From the NCBI RefSeq assembly GCF_022682305.1, contig NZ_CP093528.1, positions 571,501-635,500 on the forward strand: DNA of 64,000 nt, written 5' to 3'. The stretch's first letter is position 1. Every line of letters starts with the position of its first letter. Of the stretch, positions 15,492-23,621 are shown piece after piece. The notes under the pieces are model-generated. The model was not told the DNA's origin. It saw nothing but the letters and a program-made list of their open reading frames with translations, and ran no database searches. A program made the position numbers and the translations under genes. The stretch comes from Shinella zoogloeoides (GTDB taxonomy: Bacteria; Pseudomonadota; Alphaproteobacteria; Rhizobiales; Rhizobiaceae).

Positions 15492-18059
15492 TTACGTGCG
15501 CGGCTTCAGGTTCTCGGGGTCGTACAGTGGCTTGTAGCCGATGCTGACCACCTCGACCGGGTAGCTCTCGTCGAAATATTCGATGTTGAGCTTGCGGCCT
15601 TCCTGGCAATAGGCGTGCGGCAGATAGGCAAGGGCGATGTTCTTGCCGATGGTCGGGCCGAAGGCGATGGAGGTCGTGTAGGAGCGGCGGCCGAGATCGT
15701 CGATCAGGATTTCGCCGGTGGCCGGGTCCACGACCGGCAGGTTGCCGAGCGGGTAGCGCTTGACGCCGTTCCTGTCCGTGTTCTCCGTCATGACGAGCGT
15801 GCAGAGCATGGCGGGCTGGTGGTCGCGCGCCTTGTATTCCAGATGCTTCGCCTTGCCGCGGAAATCGGCTTCCTTCACCTTCGGGCGGGCAAGGTCCGCC
15901 TCGATGAGGTTGTACTGGGTGAGAAGGTCGGCGTTCTGGAGACGCAGGCTCTTTTCCATGCGGCGCGAGTTGGCATAGGTCTCGACGCCGACAGCCATGA
16001 CGCCGGTGGAGCGCAGCGCGTCCCAGACGGCAAGGCCGTCCTCGTATTTCATGTGCAGTTCCCAGCCCTGCTCGCCGACATAGGAGATGCGGAAGGCGGT
16101 CACGTTCTTGCCGGCGATCTCGATTTGCCTGATCGCGGCGAAGGGGAAGTTCTCGATGTCGAGGCCGGCCGGGTCCGCGACCACCTTCTTCAGGTTTTCG
16201 CGGGCGTTCGGACCCCAGATGCCGATGGTGATGAACTTCTCCGACGTGTCGGTGATGGTAACGTCGAGGCCGCGATCCTCGGCGACGCGCTTCATGTAGT
16301 GGAAGTCGCGCGGGCCGGCGTCGGCGCCGTTCACAAGGCGGCAGCGGTCGGCCATGCGGAAGACGGTGAAGTCGGCGCGCACCATGCCCTCGTCGTCGAG
16401 GAAGTGGGTATAGATGCCCTTGCCGATATTGCCGTCGCCGCCGATTTTTGCCGCGCAGAGCCATTCCAAGAGTTCGACATGGTCGGGACCCTCGATGTCG
16501 ACCATGTGGAAGTGCGAGAGGTTGATGATGCCGCAATCCTCGCTCAGCGCCAGATGCTCGGCATTGGAGACGCGCCAGAAGTGGCGGCTGTCCCATTCGT
16601 TCTCGCGTACCGGAACGCGGTCGCCGTACTTTTCCAGCAGGTGCTCGTTGGCCTTGTAGCCATGCGCGCGCTCCCAGCCGCCCAGTTCCATGAAGTAGCC
16701 GCCGAGTTCCTTCTCGCGCTCATGGAAGGGCGAGCGCTTGGCGCCGCGGCCCGAGGCATAGGGTTCGCGGTTGTGCACGGCCGGGAAGTAGATTTTCTGG
16801 GCGGCCTCGTAGCAGCGGCCCTCGATGAACTTTTCTTCGAGCTGGTGCGGATAGAAGCGGGAATAGTCGATGGAGTTGTGGTCGATCTCGGTGCGGCCGT
16901 CCGTCATCCAGTCGGCGATGAGCTTGCCGTAGCCGGGGCCATCCTTGACCCAGATGGCGACGCAGTACCACAGTCCGCGGACCTTCTGGCTCTCGCCGCA
17001 GGAAGGGCCGCCGGCTGCGGAAACCTGCAGGAGGCCGTTGAAGGAATGGCCCTCGTTATAGCCGAGTTCGCCGAGGATCGGCGTCAGTTCCATGGCCTTT
17101 TCGAGCGGCTCGAGGATCTGCTCCATGTCGAGGTCGCGCTGCGAGGGCGAAAGGCGCGCCTCGTGCTTTTCGAGGATATCGCGCGGGTGGCAGAGACGCG
17201 GATTGGTCTGCTCGTAATAGCCCCACTCGATCTGGCCGCCCTCGGTGGTCTTCGGGTCGCCTGTGTCACGCATATAGGCGGAGTTGCCCTGGTCGCGCAG
17301 CAGCGGGAAGCCGATCTCCTTGCCGGTGCCTTCGAATTCGTTGTACGGGCCGAAGAAGGTGAGCGGATGGTCGACCGGCATGACGGGCAGGTCCTCGCCG
17401 ACCATCTCGGCGATCAGGCGGCCCCAGATGCCGGCGCAGACGATGACATGGTCGGCCATGATCGTGCCGCGATGGGTGACGACACCCTTGATGCGGCCCT
17501 TCTCGACGATGAGCGCGGTCGCCGGCGTATTGCCATAGACCTGCAGCTTGCCGGATTTCTCGGCCGCGTCGACCAGCTTGCCCGCGACGGTCTGCGAGCG
17601 CGGCACGACGAGGCCGGCGTCCGGATCGAACAGGCCGCCCATGACCTGGTCTTCCTCGATCAGCGGGAACATCTGCTTGATTTCGGACGGTGAGACATAG
17701 TGTGCGCGGGTGCCGAAGGCGCGGGCGGAGGAAAGCTTGCGCTTGATCTCTTCCATCCAGCTATCGTCGCCGGTACGGGCGACTTCGAGGCCGCCGATGC
17801 GGGCGTAGTGGCCCATCTTCTCGTAGAAATCGATGGAATACTGGGTCGTCCAGACCGAGAGATAGTCGTGGCTGGTCGTGTAGCAGAAGTCCGAGGCATG
17901 CGCCGTCGAACCGATATCGGTCGGGATGCCCGACTTGTCGATGCCCACGATATCGTCCCAGCCGCGCTCGATGAGATGGTGGGCGATGGACGCGCCCACA
18001 ATGCCACCCAAACCGATGATGACGACCTTCGCCTTTTGCGGAAACTCTGCCATGCTCAT
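15492..18059 (-). CDS. DAO-GcvT flavoprotein (sarcosine/dimethylglycine dehydrogenase-like)
   Basis: 855 aa. The N-terminal half is a D-amino-acid-oxidase-like FAD domain (Gly-Leu-Gly-Gly-Ile-Val-Gly near residue 16; Ser-Thr-Ala-His-Ala carrying the histidine that binds FAD covalently in dimethylglycine dehydrogenases). The C-terminal half is a GcvT-type tetrahydrofolate domain (Gly-Ile-Trp-Gly-Pro-Asn-Ala-Arg, Gly-Glu-Gln-Gly-Trp-Glu-Leu). Such fusions oxidatively N-demethylate sarcosine, dimethylglycine or related betaines and pass the one-carbon unit to folate. The exact substrate is not readable. It is preceded by an XRE-cupin regulator on the same strand, 178 bp upstream. Confidence 0.85.
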   Translation of the reverse strand: MSMAEFPQKAKVVIIGLGGIVGASIAHHLIERGWDDIVGIDKSGIPTDIGSTAHASDFCYTTSHDYLSVWTTQYSIDFYEKMGHYARIGGLEVARTGDDSWMEEIKRKLSSARAFGTRAHYVSPSEIKQMFPLIEEDQVMGGLFDPDAGLVVPRSQTVAGKLVDAAEKSGKLQVYGNTPATALIVEKGRIKGVVTHRGTIMADHVIVCAGIWGRLIAEMVGEDLPVMPVDHPLTFFGPYNEFEGTGKEIGFPLLRDQGNSAYMRDTGDPKTTEGGQIEWGYYEQTNPRLCHPRDILEKHEARLSPSQRDLDMEQILEPLEKAMELTPILGELGYNEGHSFNGLLQVSAAGGPSCGESQKVRGLWYCVAIWVKDGPGYGKLIADWMTDGRTEIDHNSIDYSRFYPHQLEEKFIEGRCYEAAQKIYFPAVHNREPYASGRGAKRSPFHEREKELGGYFMELGGWERAHGYKANEHLLEKYGDRVPVRENEWDSRHFWRVSNAEHLALSEDCGIINLSHFHMVDIEGPDHVELLEWLCAAKIGGDGNIGKGIYTHFLDDEGMVRADFTVFRMADRCRLVNGADAGPRDFHYMKRVAEDRGLDVTITDTSEKFITIGIWGPNARENLKKVVADPAGLDIENFPFAAIRQIEIAGKNVTAFRISYVGEQGWELHMKYEDGLAVWDALRSTGVMAVGVETYANSRRMEKSLRLQNADLLTQYNLIEADLARPKVKEADFRGKAKHLEYKARDHQPAMLCTLVMTENTDRNGVKRYPLGNLPVVDPATGEILIDDLGRRSYTTSIAFGPTIGKNIALAYLPHAYCQEGRKLNIEYFDESYPVEVVSIGYKPLYDPENLKPRT

Positions 18060-18237
18060 AGACCCCGATGAGAAATTACGCCCGATTTTAGGGCCTCGGC
18101 CGGTGTCAGTGCAGCCTGTCTGCGACTCGTCCGCGACCAGTTCCGACAGTCCCCGGAAGCGGCGCCCTCAGCCGGTGGCGCGACCCTAGCGGATCGCGCG
18201 GCGCGCGCAACGCCTTTCGCGGCGACAGGCGGCCGGT

Positions 18238-18807
18238 TCAGGCGATCACGTTGCGCACGAAGCGAACCGTTGCCTCACCGGGATTGGCATAGGCATAGGC
18301 CCGATCGGTGGCGTAGACGGCAAAGTCGCCGGCCGGATAATCCTTCGCGATGCCGGAAAGCTCCAGCCGCAGCGTGCCCTCGGTCACGAAGACCATCTCG
18401 TGCCAGCCGGCGGGATCCGGCTCGGCCTCGTAGCGTTCGCCGGGGCCGAGCGACCAGAGCCACATCTGCGCCTCCGTCGCCGCCGGGGCCGAGCCGAGCA
18501 GAACGGCGGCGCTCTCGGGGCCTGCTCCGCGCCACGTCACCTCGTTGATCTCCGCCGAAGGCGTGCGGGCCGGGTCGCGCACCAGATCGACGAAGCCGAC
18601 GCCCATGGCGGCCGCCAGCTTGTCGAGGCTCGACAGGCTGATATTCGCATCGCCTCCTTCCAGCGCCACGATCATGCGCCGGCTGATTCCGGAAGCCTCC
18701 GCCAGTGCCACTTGGCTGAGGCCGGCGGCCAGCCGGAAGCGCCGCAGGTTGCCGGAGACATGGGCGAGCACGTCGCCGCGTTCTTGACTGTGCAATATAT
18801 TGCTCAT
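18238..18807 (-). CDS. XRE-family regulator with C-terminal cupin
   Basis: 189 aa. A helix-turn-helix domain lies at about residues 16-72 (Leu-Ser-Gln-Val-Ala-Leu-Ala-Glu-Ala-Ser-Gly-Ile) and a cupin sensor at about 110-185 (His-Glu-Met-Val-Phe-Val-Thr-Glu-Gly). The Glu/His set of the cupin is only partly metal-like. These regulators usually control adjacent amino-acid or amine catabolic genes. It is divergent from the aminotransferase at 18871 and upstream of the DAO-GcvT gene, so it probably controls one or both. A perfect 12-bp palindrome covers its codons 2-5. Confidence 0.85.
   Translation of the reverse strand: MSNILHSQERGDVLAHVSGNLRRFRLAAGLSQVALAEASGISRRMIVALEGGDANISLSSLDKLAAAMGVGFVDLVRDPARTPSAEINEVTWRGAGPESAAVLLGSAPAATEAQMWLWSLGPGERYEAEPDPAGWHEMVFVTEGTLRLELSGIAKDYPAGDFAVYATDRAYAYANPGEATVRFVRNVIA
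18792..18803. promoter_or_regulatory. Palindrome at the start of the XRE-cupin gene
   Basis: GCAATATATTGC is a perfect 12-bp palindrome within the first codons of the XRE-cupin gene, facing the 63-bp gap to the divergent aminotransferase. It is AT-rich in a GC-rich region. It is a candidate operator for autoregulation and control of the divergent gene. Confidence 0.4.
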
Positions 18808-18870
18808 ACCGTTTTGTTATCGCGATGCGGCCACGCCGCATCCCGTCTTCTAGCGCGAAAGGAGCCAGTC

Positions 18871-20007
18871 ATGAAGATACGCGATTTCGGCGTCGAGATA
18901 TGGATGAACCGCTACGAGAACGAGTGCGAGCTGAACCTTGCGGAAACCTGCGTGGAATCGCTGACGGTCGCCGAGCTTCTCGACATGGCCGGCAAGCGCG
19001 AGGATATCCTCGCCGAACTGCTGCCGATGAAGCTTACCTATGGCGCCATCGAGGGCAGCGACCGGCTGCGCGGCCTGATCGCCGGCCTTTACGAACGGCA
19101 GGCGGCGGAGAATGTCGTCGTCACCCACGGCGCGATCGGCGCCAATGCGCTGGTGCACGAGACGCTGGTGGAGCCGGGCGACAGGGTTATCTCGGTCCTT
19201 CCCACCTACCAGCAGCACTATTCCATACCGGAAAGTTTTGGTGCGGATGTTCGCATATTGAAACTGACGGAGGAGCACGGCTTCCTGCCGGACCTCGAGG
19301 AGCTGCGCCGTCTCGCGACGCCGGGCACCAGACTCATCTGCCTCAATAATCCAAACAACCCGACCGGCTCGCTGATGGACCGGGACTTCCTCTCGAAGGT
19401 CGTGGAGATCGCAAGGGGCTGCGGCGCGTGGGTCCTCTGCGATGAGGTCTATCGCGGCACGGACCAGCAGGGCGACGGCATGACGGCCTCCATTGCCGAC
19501 CTCTATGAAAAGGGCATCAGCACCGGCAGCATGTCCAAGACCTGGTCGCTTGCCGGCCTGCGCCTCGGCTGGATCGCCGGGCCGAAGGCGCTGCTGCGCG
19601 CCGTCTCCATCCACCGCGATTACAACACGATCAGCGTCGGCATGCTGGACGACCACTTTGCCGCCATCGCGCTGGAGAACCGCGACAGGATCCTCGCGCG
19701 CAGCCACGCGATCACCCGCCGCAACCTTGCCGTCCTCGCCGAATGGGTGGAGGGCGAGCCGCTGGTCTCCTGGGTGCAGCCCAGGTCCGGCACGACCGCG
19801 CTGCTGAAGTACGACCTGCCGCTCACCTCCGAAGCCTTCTGTACGCGGCTGCTGGAGCGCACCGGCGTCATGCTGACGCCGGGCAGCGCCATGGACATGG
19901 AAGGCTATCTGCGCATCGGCTATGCGAATGGCGAGGCGATCCTGCGCGAGGGACTGAAACGCCTCTCCGTCTTCCTGCGGGAGGAGCAGGCGGTGCGGGC
20001 TGCCTGA
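18871..20007 (+). CDS. Class I/II PLP aminotransferase
   Basis: 378 aa fold-I aminotransferase. The Asn-Asn-Pro-Asn-Asn-Pro-Thr-Gly motif, Asp-Glu-Val-Tyr-Arg, and Ser-Met-Ser-Lys-Thr-Trp with the PLP lysine are all present, and an Arg near the C-terminus (Leu-Arg-Ile-Gly-Tyr) can bind substrate carboxylate. The substrate is not evident; some close-looking family members are annotated as capreomycidine-synthase-like. The ATG at 18871 has GAAAGGAG upstream. The frame extends much further upstream without initiation signals. The gene is divergent from the XRE-cupin regulator and probably belongs to the same catabolic module as the DAO-GcvT dehydrogenase. Confidence 0.85.
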   Translation: MKIRDFGVEIWMNRYENECELNLAETCVESLTVAELLDMAGKREDILAELLPMKLTYGAIEGSDRLRGLIAGLYERQAAENVVVTHGAIGANALVHETLVEPGDRVISVLPTYQQHYSIPESFGADVRILKLTEEHGFLPDLEELRRLATPGTRLICLNNPNNPTGSLMDRDFLSKVVEIARGCGAWVLCDEVYRGTDQQGDGMTASIADLYEKGISTGSMSKTWSLAGLRLGWIAGPKALLRAVSIHRDYNTISVGMLDDHFAAIALENRDRILARSHAITRRNLAVLAEWVEGEPLVSWVQPRSGTTALLKYDLPLTSEAFCTRLLERTGVMLTPGSAMDMEGYLRIGYANGEAILREGLKRLSVFLREEQAVRAA

Positions 20008-20170
20008 GGCGTTTGTTAACGGGAGCTTACCGGACCCATGCGCCAATCGCATGGGTGGCGTGCTCGCTTGGCGCTGTACTGCATTGCAGCATAAGCCTAT
20101 AAGGAAGCCATCGAAAGACGCGGCGCCACGGACCGGTGCCGAACAGAGAGCCCTAGGAAAGGGGATCATC

Positions 20171-20317
20171 ATGAACATGGCACGTTCCTTCAACAATTGG
20201 CGCAAGTACCGTCAGACCGTCAACGAACTCGACCGCATGAGCGCGCGTGAACTGCGCGACCTCGGTATCGAGCGCTCGGAAATCAAGTCCGTCGCCCGCG
20301 CCGCCGTCGGCTTCTGA
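20171..20317 (+). CDS. Small arginine-rich DUF1127 protein, 48 aa
   Basis: The product is a short DUF1127 protein: Asn-Asn-Trp-Arg-Lys-Tyr-Arg at the N-terminus, then Glu-Leu-Asp-Arg-Met-Ser, and Glu-Leu-Arg-Asp-Leu-Gly-Ile-Glu-Arg-Ser-Glu-Ile. Start ATG 20171 follows a strong AGGAAAGGGGA. DUF1127 proteins in alphaproteobacteria bind RNA and affect sRNA maturation and turnover; in Rhodobacter one is encoded directly before the CCUCCUCCC-loop CcsR sRNAs. The same order is seen here, with a CCUCCUCCC RNA starting about 190 nt downstream on the same strand. A terminator lies between them. Confidence 0.92.
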   Translation: MNMARSFNNWRKYRQTVNELDRMSARELRDLGIERSEIKSVARAAVGF

Positions 20318-20347
20318 CCGACGCGCCGGAAACGGCAGAATTCGAAG

Positions 20348-20373
20348 ACGCCCGCCCTCCGGCGGGCGTTTTT
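20348..20373 (+). terminator. Rho-independent terminator of the DUF1127 gene
   Basis: ACGCCCGCC (20348-20356) and GGCGGGCGT (20361-20369) pair around CTCC, followed by a run of five T. This is a strong intrinsic terminator 30 bases after the stop. Confidence 0.95.
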
Positions 20374-20405
20374 GCATGTGCGAACGAATCGTCCGTATCT
20401 GCCTT

Positions 20406-20419
20406 AATTCAACGGAATT
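20406..20419. promoter_or_regulatory. Dyad upstream of the CCUCCUCCC RNA
   Basis: AATTC (20406-20410) and GAATT (20415-20419) flank AACG, about 85 bp before the first RNA hairpin. It may be an activator site, for example for a LysR-type protein, but no binding consensus can be proven here. Confidence 0.3.
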
Positions 20420-20502
20420 GAGATATACGCCACGCGCATAACGCATAGCTGCCTTGCAAAACGATGCCTATCGAATAATCAGGAATCGGATATAGTCATA
20501 TT

Positions 20503-20660
20503 TATCGAAGCAACGTACCTCCTCCCACGAAGCTTCGATGGATGCAGAAGGCCCACTCCTCCTCCCAGGGCCGACTGCTGGAATGGCGGCACTCCTCCTC
20601 CCAGTCGCCATTCGGTTCTATCGGAAAGCCTGCCGCACCTCCTCCCGCGGCAGGCTTTTC
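20503..20660 (+). ncRNA. Cuckoo/alpha-r14-like small RNA with four CCUCCUCCC hairpin loops
   Basis: Four hairpins follow one another, each with CCTCCTCCC in the loop. Hairpin 1: ATCGAAGC 20504-20511 with GCTTCGAT 20532-20539, motif 20518-20526. Hairpin 2: GCAG..GGCCC 20544-20554 with GGGCC..CTGC 20568-20578, motif 20558-20566. Hairpin 3: GAATGGCG 20581-20588 with CGCCATTC 20606-20613, motif 20594-20602. Hairpin 4: AAAGCCTGCCG 20625-20635 with CGGCAGGCTTT 20648-20658, motif 20638-20646, ending in a T tract so it is also the terminator. The motif is an anti-Shine-Dalgarno sequence as in the alpha-r14 (NfeR1) and cuckoo/CcsR sRNAs, which base-pair with ribosome binding sites. A TATAGT at 20491-20496 could be the -10 element. 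The 5' end is approximate. Confidence 0.88.
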
Positions 20661-20765
20661 CATTTCTGGACCTCTCTTCCCGCTCGACGATACCAAAACC
20701 GGCCGATCCGCTTAGGCAGTTTCATTGTGTTTTTGAAAATATAGCGCTGGCAAAGGCGTATGCGC

Positions 20766-20789
20766 CGCTATATTCAAATGGATATCACG
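20766..20789. promoter_or_regulatory. ModE-type molybdate operator (Mo-box)
   Basis: CGCTATAT (20766-20773) and ATATCACG (20782-20789) face each other across 8 bp, 33 bp before modA. This matches the half-sites and spacing of the ModE box (CGCTATAT, 8 bp, ATATAACG) with one or two mismatches. ModE with bound molybdate would repress modABC here. An extra inverted ATATAGCG lies at about 20741-20748. Confidence 0.75.
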
Positions 20790-20821
20790 CTGCCGGCAAG
20801 GCAGGAAAAGGGAGAAACGCC

Positions 20822-21595
20822 ATGAACCGTCGCCTGCTTCTGAAACTCGTCGTCGCCGCGTTCGCGGCCCTGCCGCTCGCCCTGCCGGTCGCAGCCGCGG
20901 AGAAGGTCACCGTCTTTGCCGCCGCCAGCCTCAAGAACGCGCTCGATGCAGCGAATGCCGCCTGGCAGAAGGAAACCGGCAACGAGACGGCGGTCTCCTA
21001 TGCCGCAAGCTCGGCGCTCGCCAAGCAGATCGAGGCGGCCGCACCCGCCGATCTCTTCATCTCGGCCGACCTTGCCTGGATGGATTACGTCGCCGAGAAG
21101 AAGCTGATCAAGGACGACACCCGCTCGAACCTCCTCGGCAACCGCATCGTTCTCGTCGCGCCGAAGGACAAGGCTTCGACGGTCGAGATCAAGGAAGGCT
21201 TCGATCTCGCCGGTCTCGTCGGTGACGGCAAGCTCGCCATGGGCGCAGTGGATAGCGTGCCGGCCGGCAAATACGGCAAGGCCGCGCTCGAAAAGCTCGG
21301 CGTCTGGTCCTCCGTGGAAGGCAAGGTCGCCGGTGCGGAAAGCGTGCGCGCGGCGCTCGCTCTCGTTTCGCGCGGAGAAGCGCCCTACGGCATTGTCTAC
21401 CAGACGGACGCCGCCGCCGATCCGGGTGTCGCCGTCGTCGGAACCTTCCCGGAAGACAGCCACCCGCCGATCATCTATCCGGTCGCGATCCTGTCGGAAT
21501 CCAAGAGCGCAGTTTCTGCCGCCTATCTCGACTTCCTGAAGTCCGACAAGGCCGCGCCTTTCTTCACCGAACAGGGCTTCACCATCCTGAAGTAA
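20822..21595 (+). CDS. modA: Molybdate ABC transporter substrate-binding protein
   Basis: 257 aa periplasmic protein. The signal peptide ends near Pro-Val-Ala-Ala-Ala. The mature start Val-Thr-Val-Phe-Ala-Ala-Ala-Ser-Leu-Lys and the Ala-Ser-Ser-Ala-Leu-Ala-Lys-Gln motif supply the oxyanion-binding serines typical of ModA. It captures molybdate (or tungstate) and delivers it to ModBC. It is preceded by a ModE box. The usual tight spacing to modB is broken by a 252-bp gap holding a repeat element. Confidence 0.95.
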   Translation: MNRRLLLKLVVAAFAALPLALPVAAAEKVTVFAAASLKNALDAANAAWQKETGNETAVSYAASSALAKQIEAAAPADLFISADLAWMDYVAEKKLIKDDTRSNLLGNRIVLVAPKDKASTVEIKEGFDLAGLVGDGKLAMGAVDSVPAGKYGKAALEKLGVWSSVEGKVAGAESVRAALALVSRGEAPYGIVYQTDAAADPGVAVVGTFPEDSHPPIIYPVAILSESKSAVSAAYLDFLKSDKAAPFFTEQGFTILK

Positions 21596-21672
21596 GGGAA
21601 GAGCCTCGCGACAGGCTGGGATGATATTGCCGGCCTATCGTTTCTGGTGGTCGGAAATGCCCCCTGCGAGGT

Positions 21673-21813
21673 TGCCCCTCACCCTAGCCCTCTCCCCGCA
21701 AGCGGGGAGAGGGGACTTGCCCGACACAAGGGTGGACGTTTGGGAAACCAGTGCGGCATATCCCTTCGCCCCGCTTGCGGGGAGAAGGTGGCCGGCAGGC
21801 CGGATGAGGGGCG
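21673..21813. repeat. Rhizobial palindromic repeat between modA and modB
   Basis: The outer arms TGCCCCTCACCC and GATGAGGGGCG are inverted. Inner hairpins CTCTCCCCGCAAGCGGGGAG and the degenerate partner CGCCCCGCTTGCGGGGAGAAGG form two stem-loops. The same architecture and near-identical core occur at 48284-48405. It is a RIME-type repeat in the style of Rhizobiales genomes. Confidence 0.85.
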
Positions 21814-21847
21814 TCCCACCCGGATAGCGGCAAAATAAGGAGACGGC

Positions 21848-22549
21848 GTGGACTGGCTTGCCTTGAGCGATGAGGAATGGACGGCGATCCGGCTCAGCCT
21901 TCGGGTGGCCTCCGTTGCCGTCCTCTTCAGCCTGCCGCTCGGCATCCTCGTGGCGCTGGCGCTGGCGCGCGGCCGCTTCTGGGGCAAGTCGCTGCTGAAC
22001 GGCCTCGTCCATCTGCCGCTCATCCTCCCGCCGGTCGTCACCGGTTTCCTGCTGCTCATCCTTTTCGGCCGGCGCGGTCCCGTCGGCGCGCTGCTCGACG
22101 AATGGTTCGGCATCGTGCTTTCCTTCCGCTGGACCGGCGCGGCGCTCGCCTGCGGCGTCATGGGTTTTCCGCTGATGGTGCGCTCCATTCGCCTGTCCAT
22201 CGAGGCGGTGGACCGCAAGCTGGAGGAGGCCGCCGGCACGCTCGGCGCAAGCCCGCTCTGGGTCTTCCTCACCGTCACCCTGCCGCTCATCGTTCCCGGC
22301 GTTCTCGCCGGCATGATCCTCGCCTTCGCAAAGGCCATGGGCGAATTCGGCGCGACGATCACCTTCGTCTCCAATATTCCCGGCGAAACGCAGACGCTGT
22401 CCGCCGCCATCTATACCTTCACCCAGGTGCCGGGTGGCGATGCCGGGGCCATGCGCCTCACCCTCGTCGCCATCGTCATCTCCATGGCGGCGCTGATCGC
22501 CTCGGAAATCCTCGCCCAGCGTCTCGGCCGCAAGGTGCATCTCGAATGA
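21848..22549 (+). CDS. modB: Molybdate ABC transporter permease
   Basis: 233 aa with about five transmembrane helices and the binding-protein-dependent permease EAA loop ([10 protein letters not shown]) that contacts the ATPase. It starts with GTG at 21848 after AAGGAGA. It forms the channel of the ModABC importer in the cytoplasmic membrane. It overlaps modC by ATGA, indicating translational coupling. Confidence 0.95.
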   Translation: MDWLALSDEEWTAIRLSLRVASVAVLFSLPLGILVALALARGRFWGKSLLNGLVHLPLILPPVVTGFLLLILFGRRGPVGALLDEWFGIVLSFRWTGAALACGVMGFPLMVRSIRLSIEAVDRKLEEAAGTLGASPLWVFLTVTLPLIVPGVLAGMILAFAKAMGEFGATITFVSNIPGETQTLSAAIYTFTQVPGGDAGAMRLTLVAIVISMAALIASEILAQRLGRKVHLE

Positions 22550-23619
22550 GCCTCGTCGTCGAAGCAAAACACCGGCTCGGCAATTTCTCGCTGGAAGCCG
22601 CCTTCACCTCCGAGGGAGGGGTGACGGCGCTGTTCGGCCGCTCCGGCTCGGGCAAGACCTCGCTCATCCGCATCATCGCCGGCCTGACGCGCCCGACGGA
22701 GGGCCGCGTCGTGCTGGATGGTGACGTGCTGGCCGATACGGCCCGCCGCGTCTTCCTGCCGCCCCACCGCCGCCGCTTCGGCTATGTCTTCCAGGAAGCC
22801 AGGCTCTTCCCGCACCTGACGGTCCGCCAGAACCTCAATTACGGCCGCTGGTTCTCCCCGAAGGGCGCACGCGCGGAAAATCCCGACCGGATCATCGACC
22901 TCCTCGGCATCTCCGACCTGCTCGACCGCCAGCCGGCCAATCTTTCCGGGGGGGAGAAGCAGCGTGTCGCCATTGGGCGCGCGCTGCTCGCTTCCCCGCG
23001 CCTGCTGCTGATGGACGAACCGCTCGCCGCGCTCGACGAGGAGCGCAAGGCGGAAATCCTGCCCTATCTGGAGCGCCTGCGCGACGAGGTCGGCATTCCC
23101 ATCGTCTATGTCAGCCATTCCGTCGCCGAGGTGGCGCGCCTTGCCGACAAGGTGGTGCTGATGGCCGATGGCCGTATTGCCGCCGCCGGCCCCGCGTCGG
23201 ACGTGCTTGGCGGGGCTCGCCTCTCTTCCGCCATCGACCGCCGCGAGGCGGGCAGCGTGCTCTCGGGTCGGGTGGAAGCGCGTGACGCCGCCCATGGCCT
23301 TGCCACCATTCGCCTGGATGGCGGCACGGCCGTCCTCGTGCCGGGCGCTGCCGTCTCGCCGGGGGAGGCGGTGCGCCTGCGCATTCCCGCCCGCGACGTG
23401 CTGGTGGCGACGGTGCGCCCCGAAGGCATCAGCGCGCTCAACATTCTCGAAGGCTTGGTGGAGGCGGTGGAGCCGGACGGGGAGGGCATGGCGAACCTGC
23501 GCATCGCCTGCGGCGGCGACCATGTCCACGCCCGCATCACGGCTCTATCGGTCGAACGCCTCGGCCTTGCGCCGGGCCTGCCGGTTCATGCGGTCATCAA
23601 GACGGTGGCGCTGGAATAG
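22546..23619 (+). CDS. modC: Molybdate ABC transporter ATP-binding protein
   Basis: 357 aa. Walker A Gly-Arg-Ser-Gly-Ser-Gly-Lys-Thr begins near residue 31, ABC signature Leu-Ser-Gly-Gly-Glu-Lys-Gln lies near 133, Walker B Leu-Leu-Leu-Met-Asp-Glu-Pro follows, and the H-loop is Tyr-Val-Ser-His-Ser. A C-terminal TOBE/Mop domain (from about 290) is the molybdate-sensing regulatory part of ModC proteins. The ATG at 22546 overlaps the modB stop. The gene converges with modE with two bases between them. Confidence 0.95.
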   Translation: MSLVVEAKHRLGNFSLEAAFTSEGGVTALFGRSGSGKTSLIRIIAGLTRPTEGRVVLDGDVLADTARRVFLPPHRRRFGYVFQEARLFPHLTVRQNLNYGRWFSPKGARAENPDRIIDLLGISDLLDRQPANLSGGEKQRVAIGRALLASPRLLLMDEPLAALDEERKAEILPYLERLRDEVGIPIVYVSHSVAEVARLADKVVLMADGRIAAAGPASDVLGGARLSSAIDRREAGSVLSGRVEARDAAHGLATIRLDGGTAVLVPGAAVSPGEAVRLRIPARDVLVATVRPEGISALNILEGLVEAVEPDGEGMANLRIACGGDHVHARITALSVERLGLAPGLPVHAVIKTVALE

Positions 23620-23621
23620 AG

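Noticed and set aside
15477..17693. 738-aa plus-strand open frame
   Set aside because: Antisense to the DAO-GcvT gene, whose motifs are clear; typical high-GC shadow.
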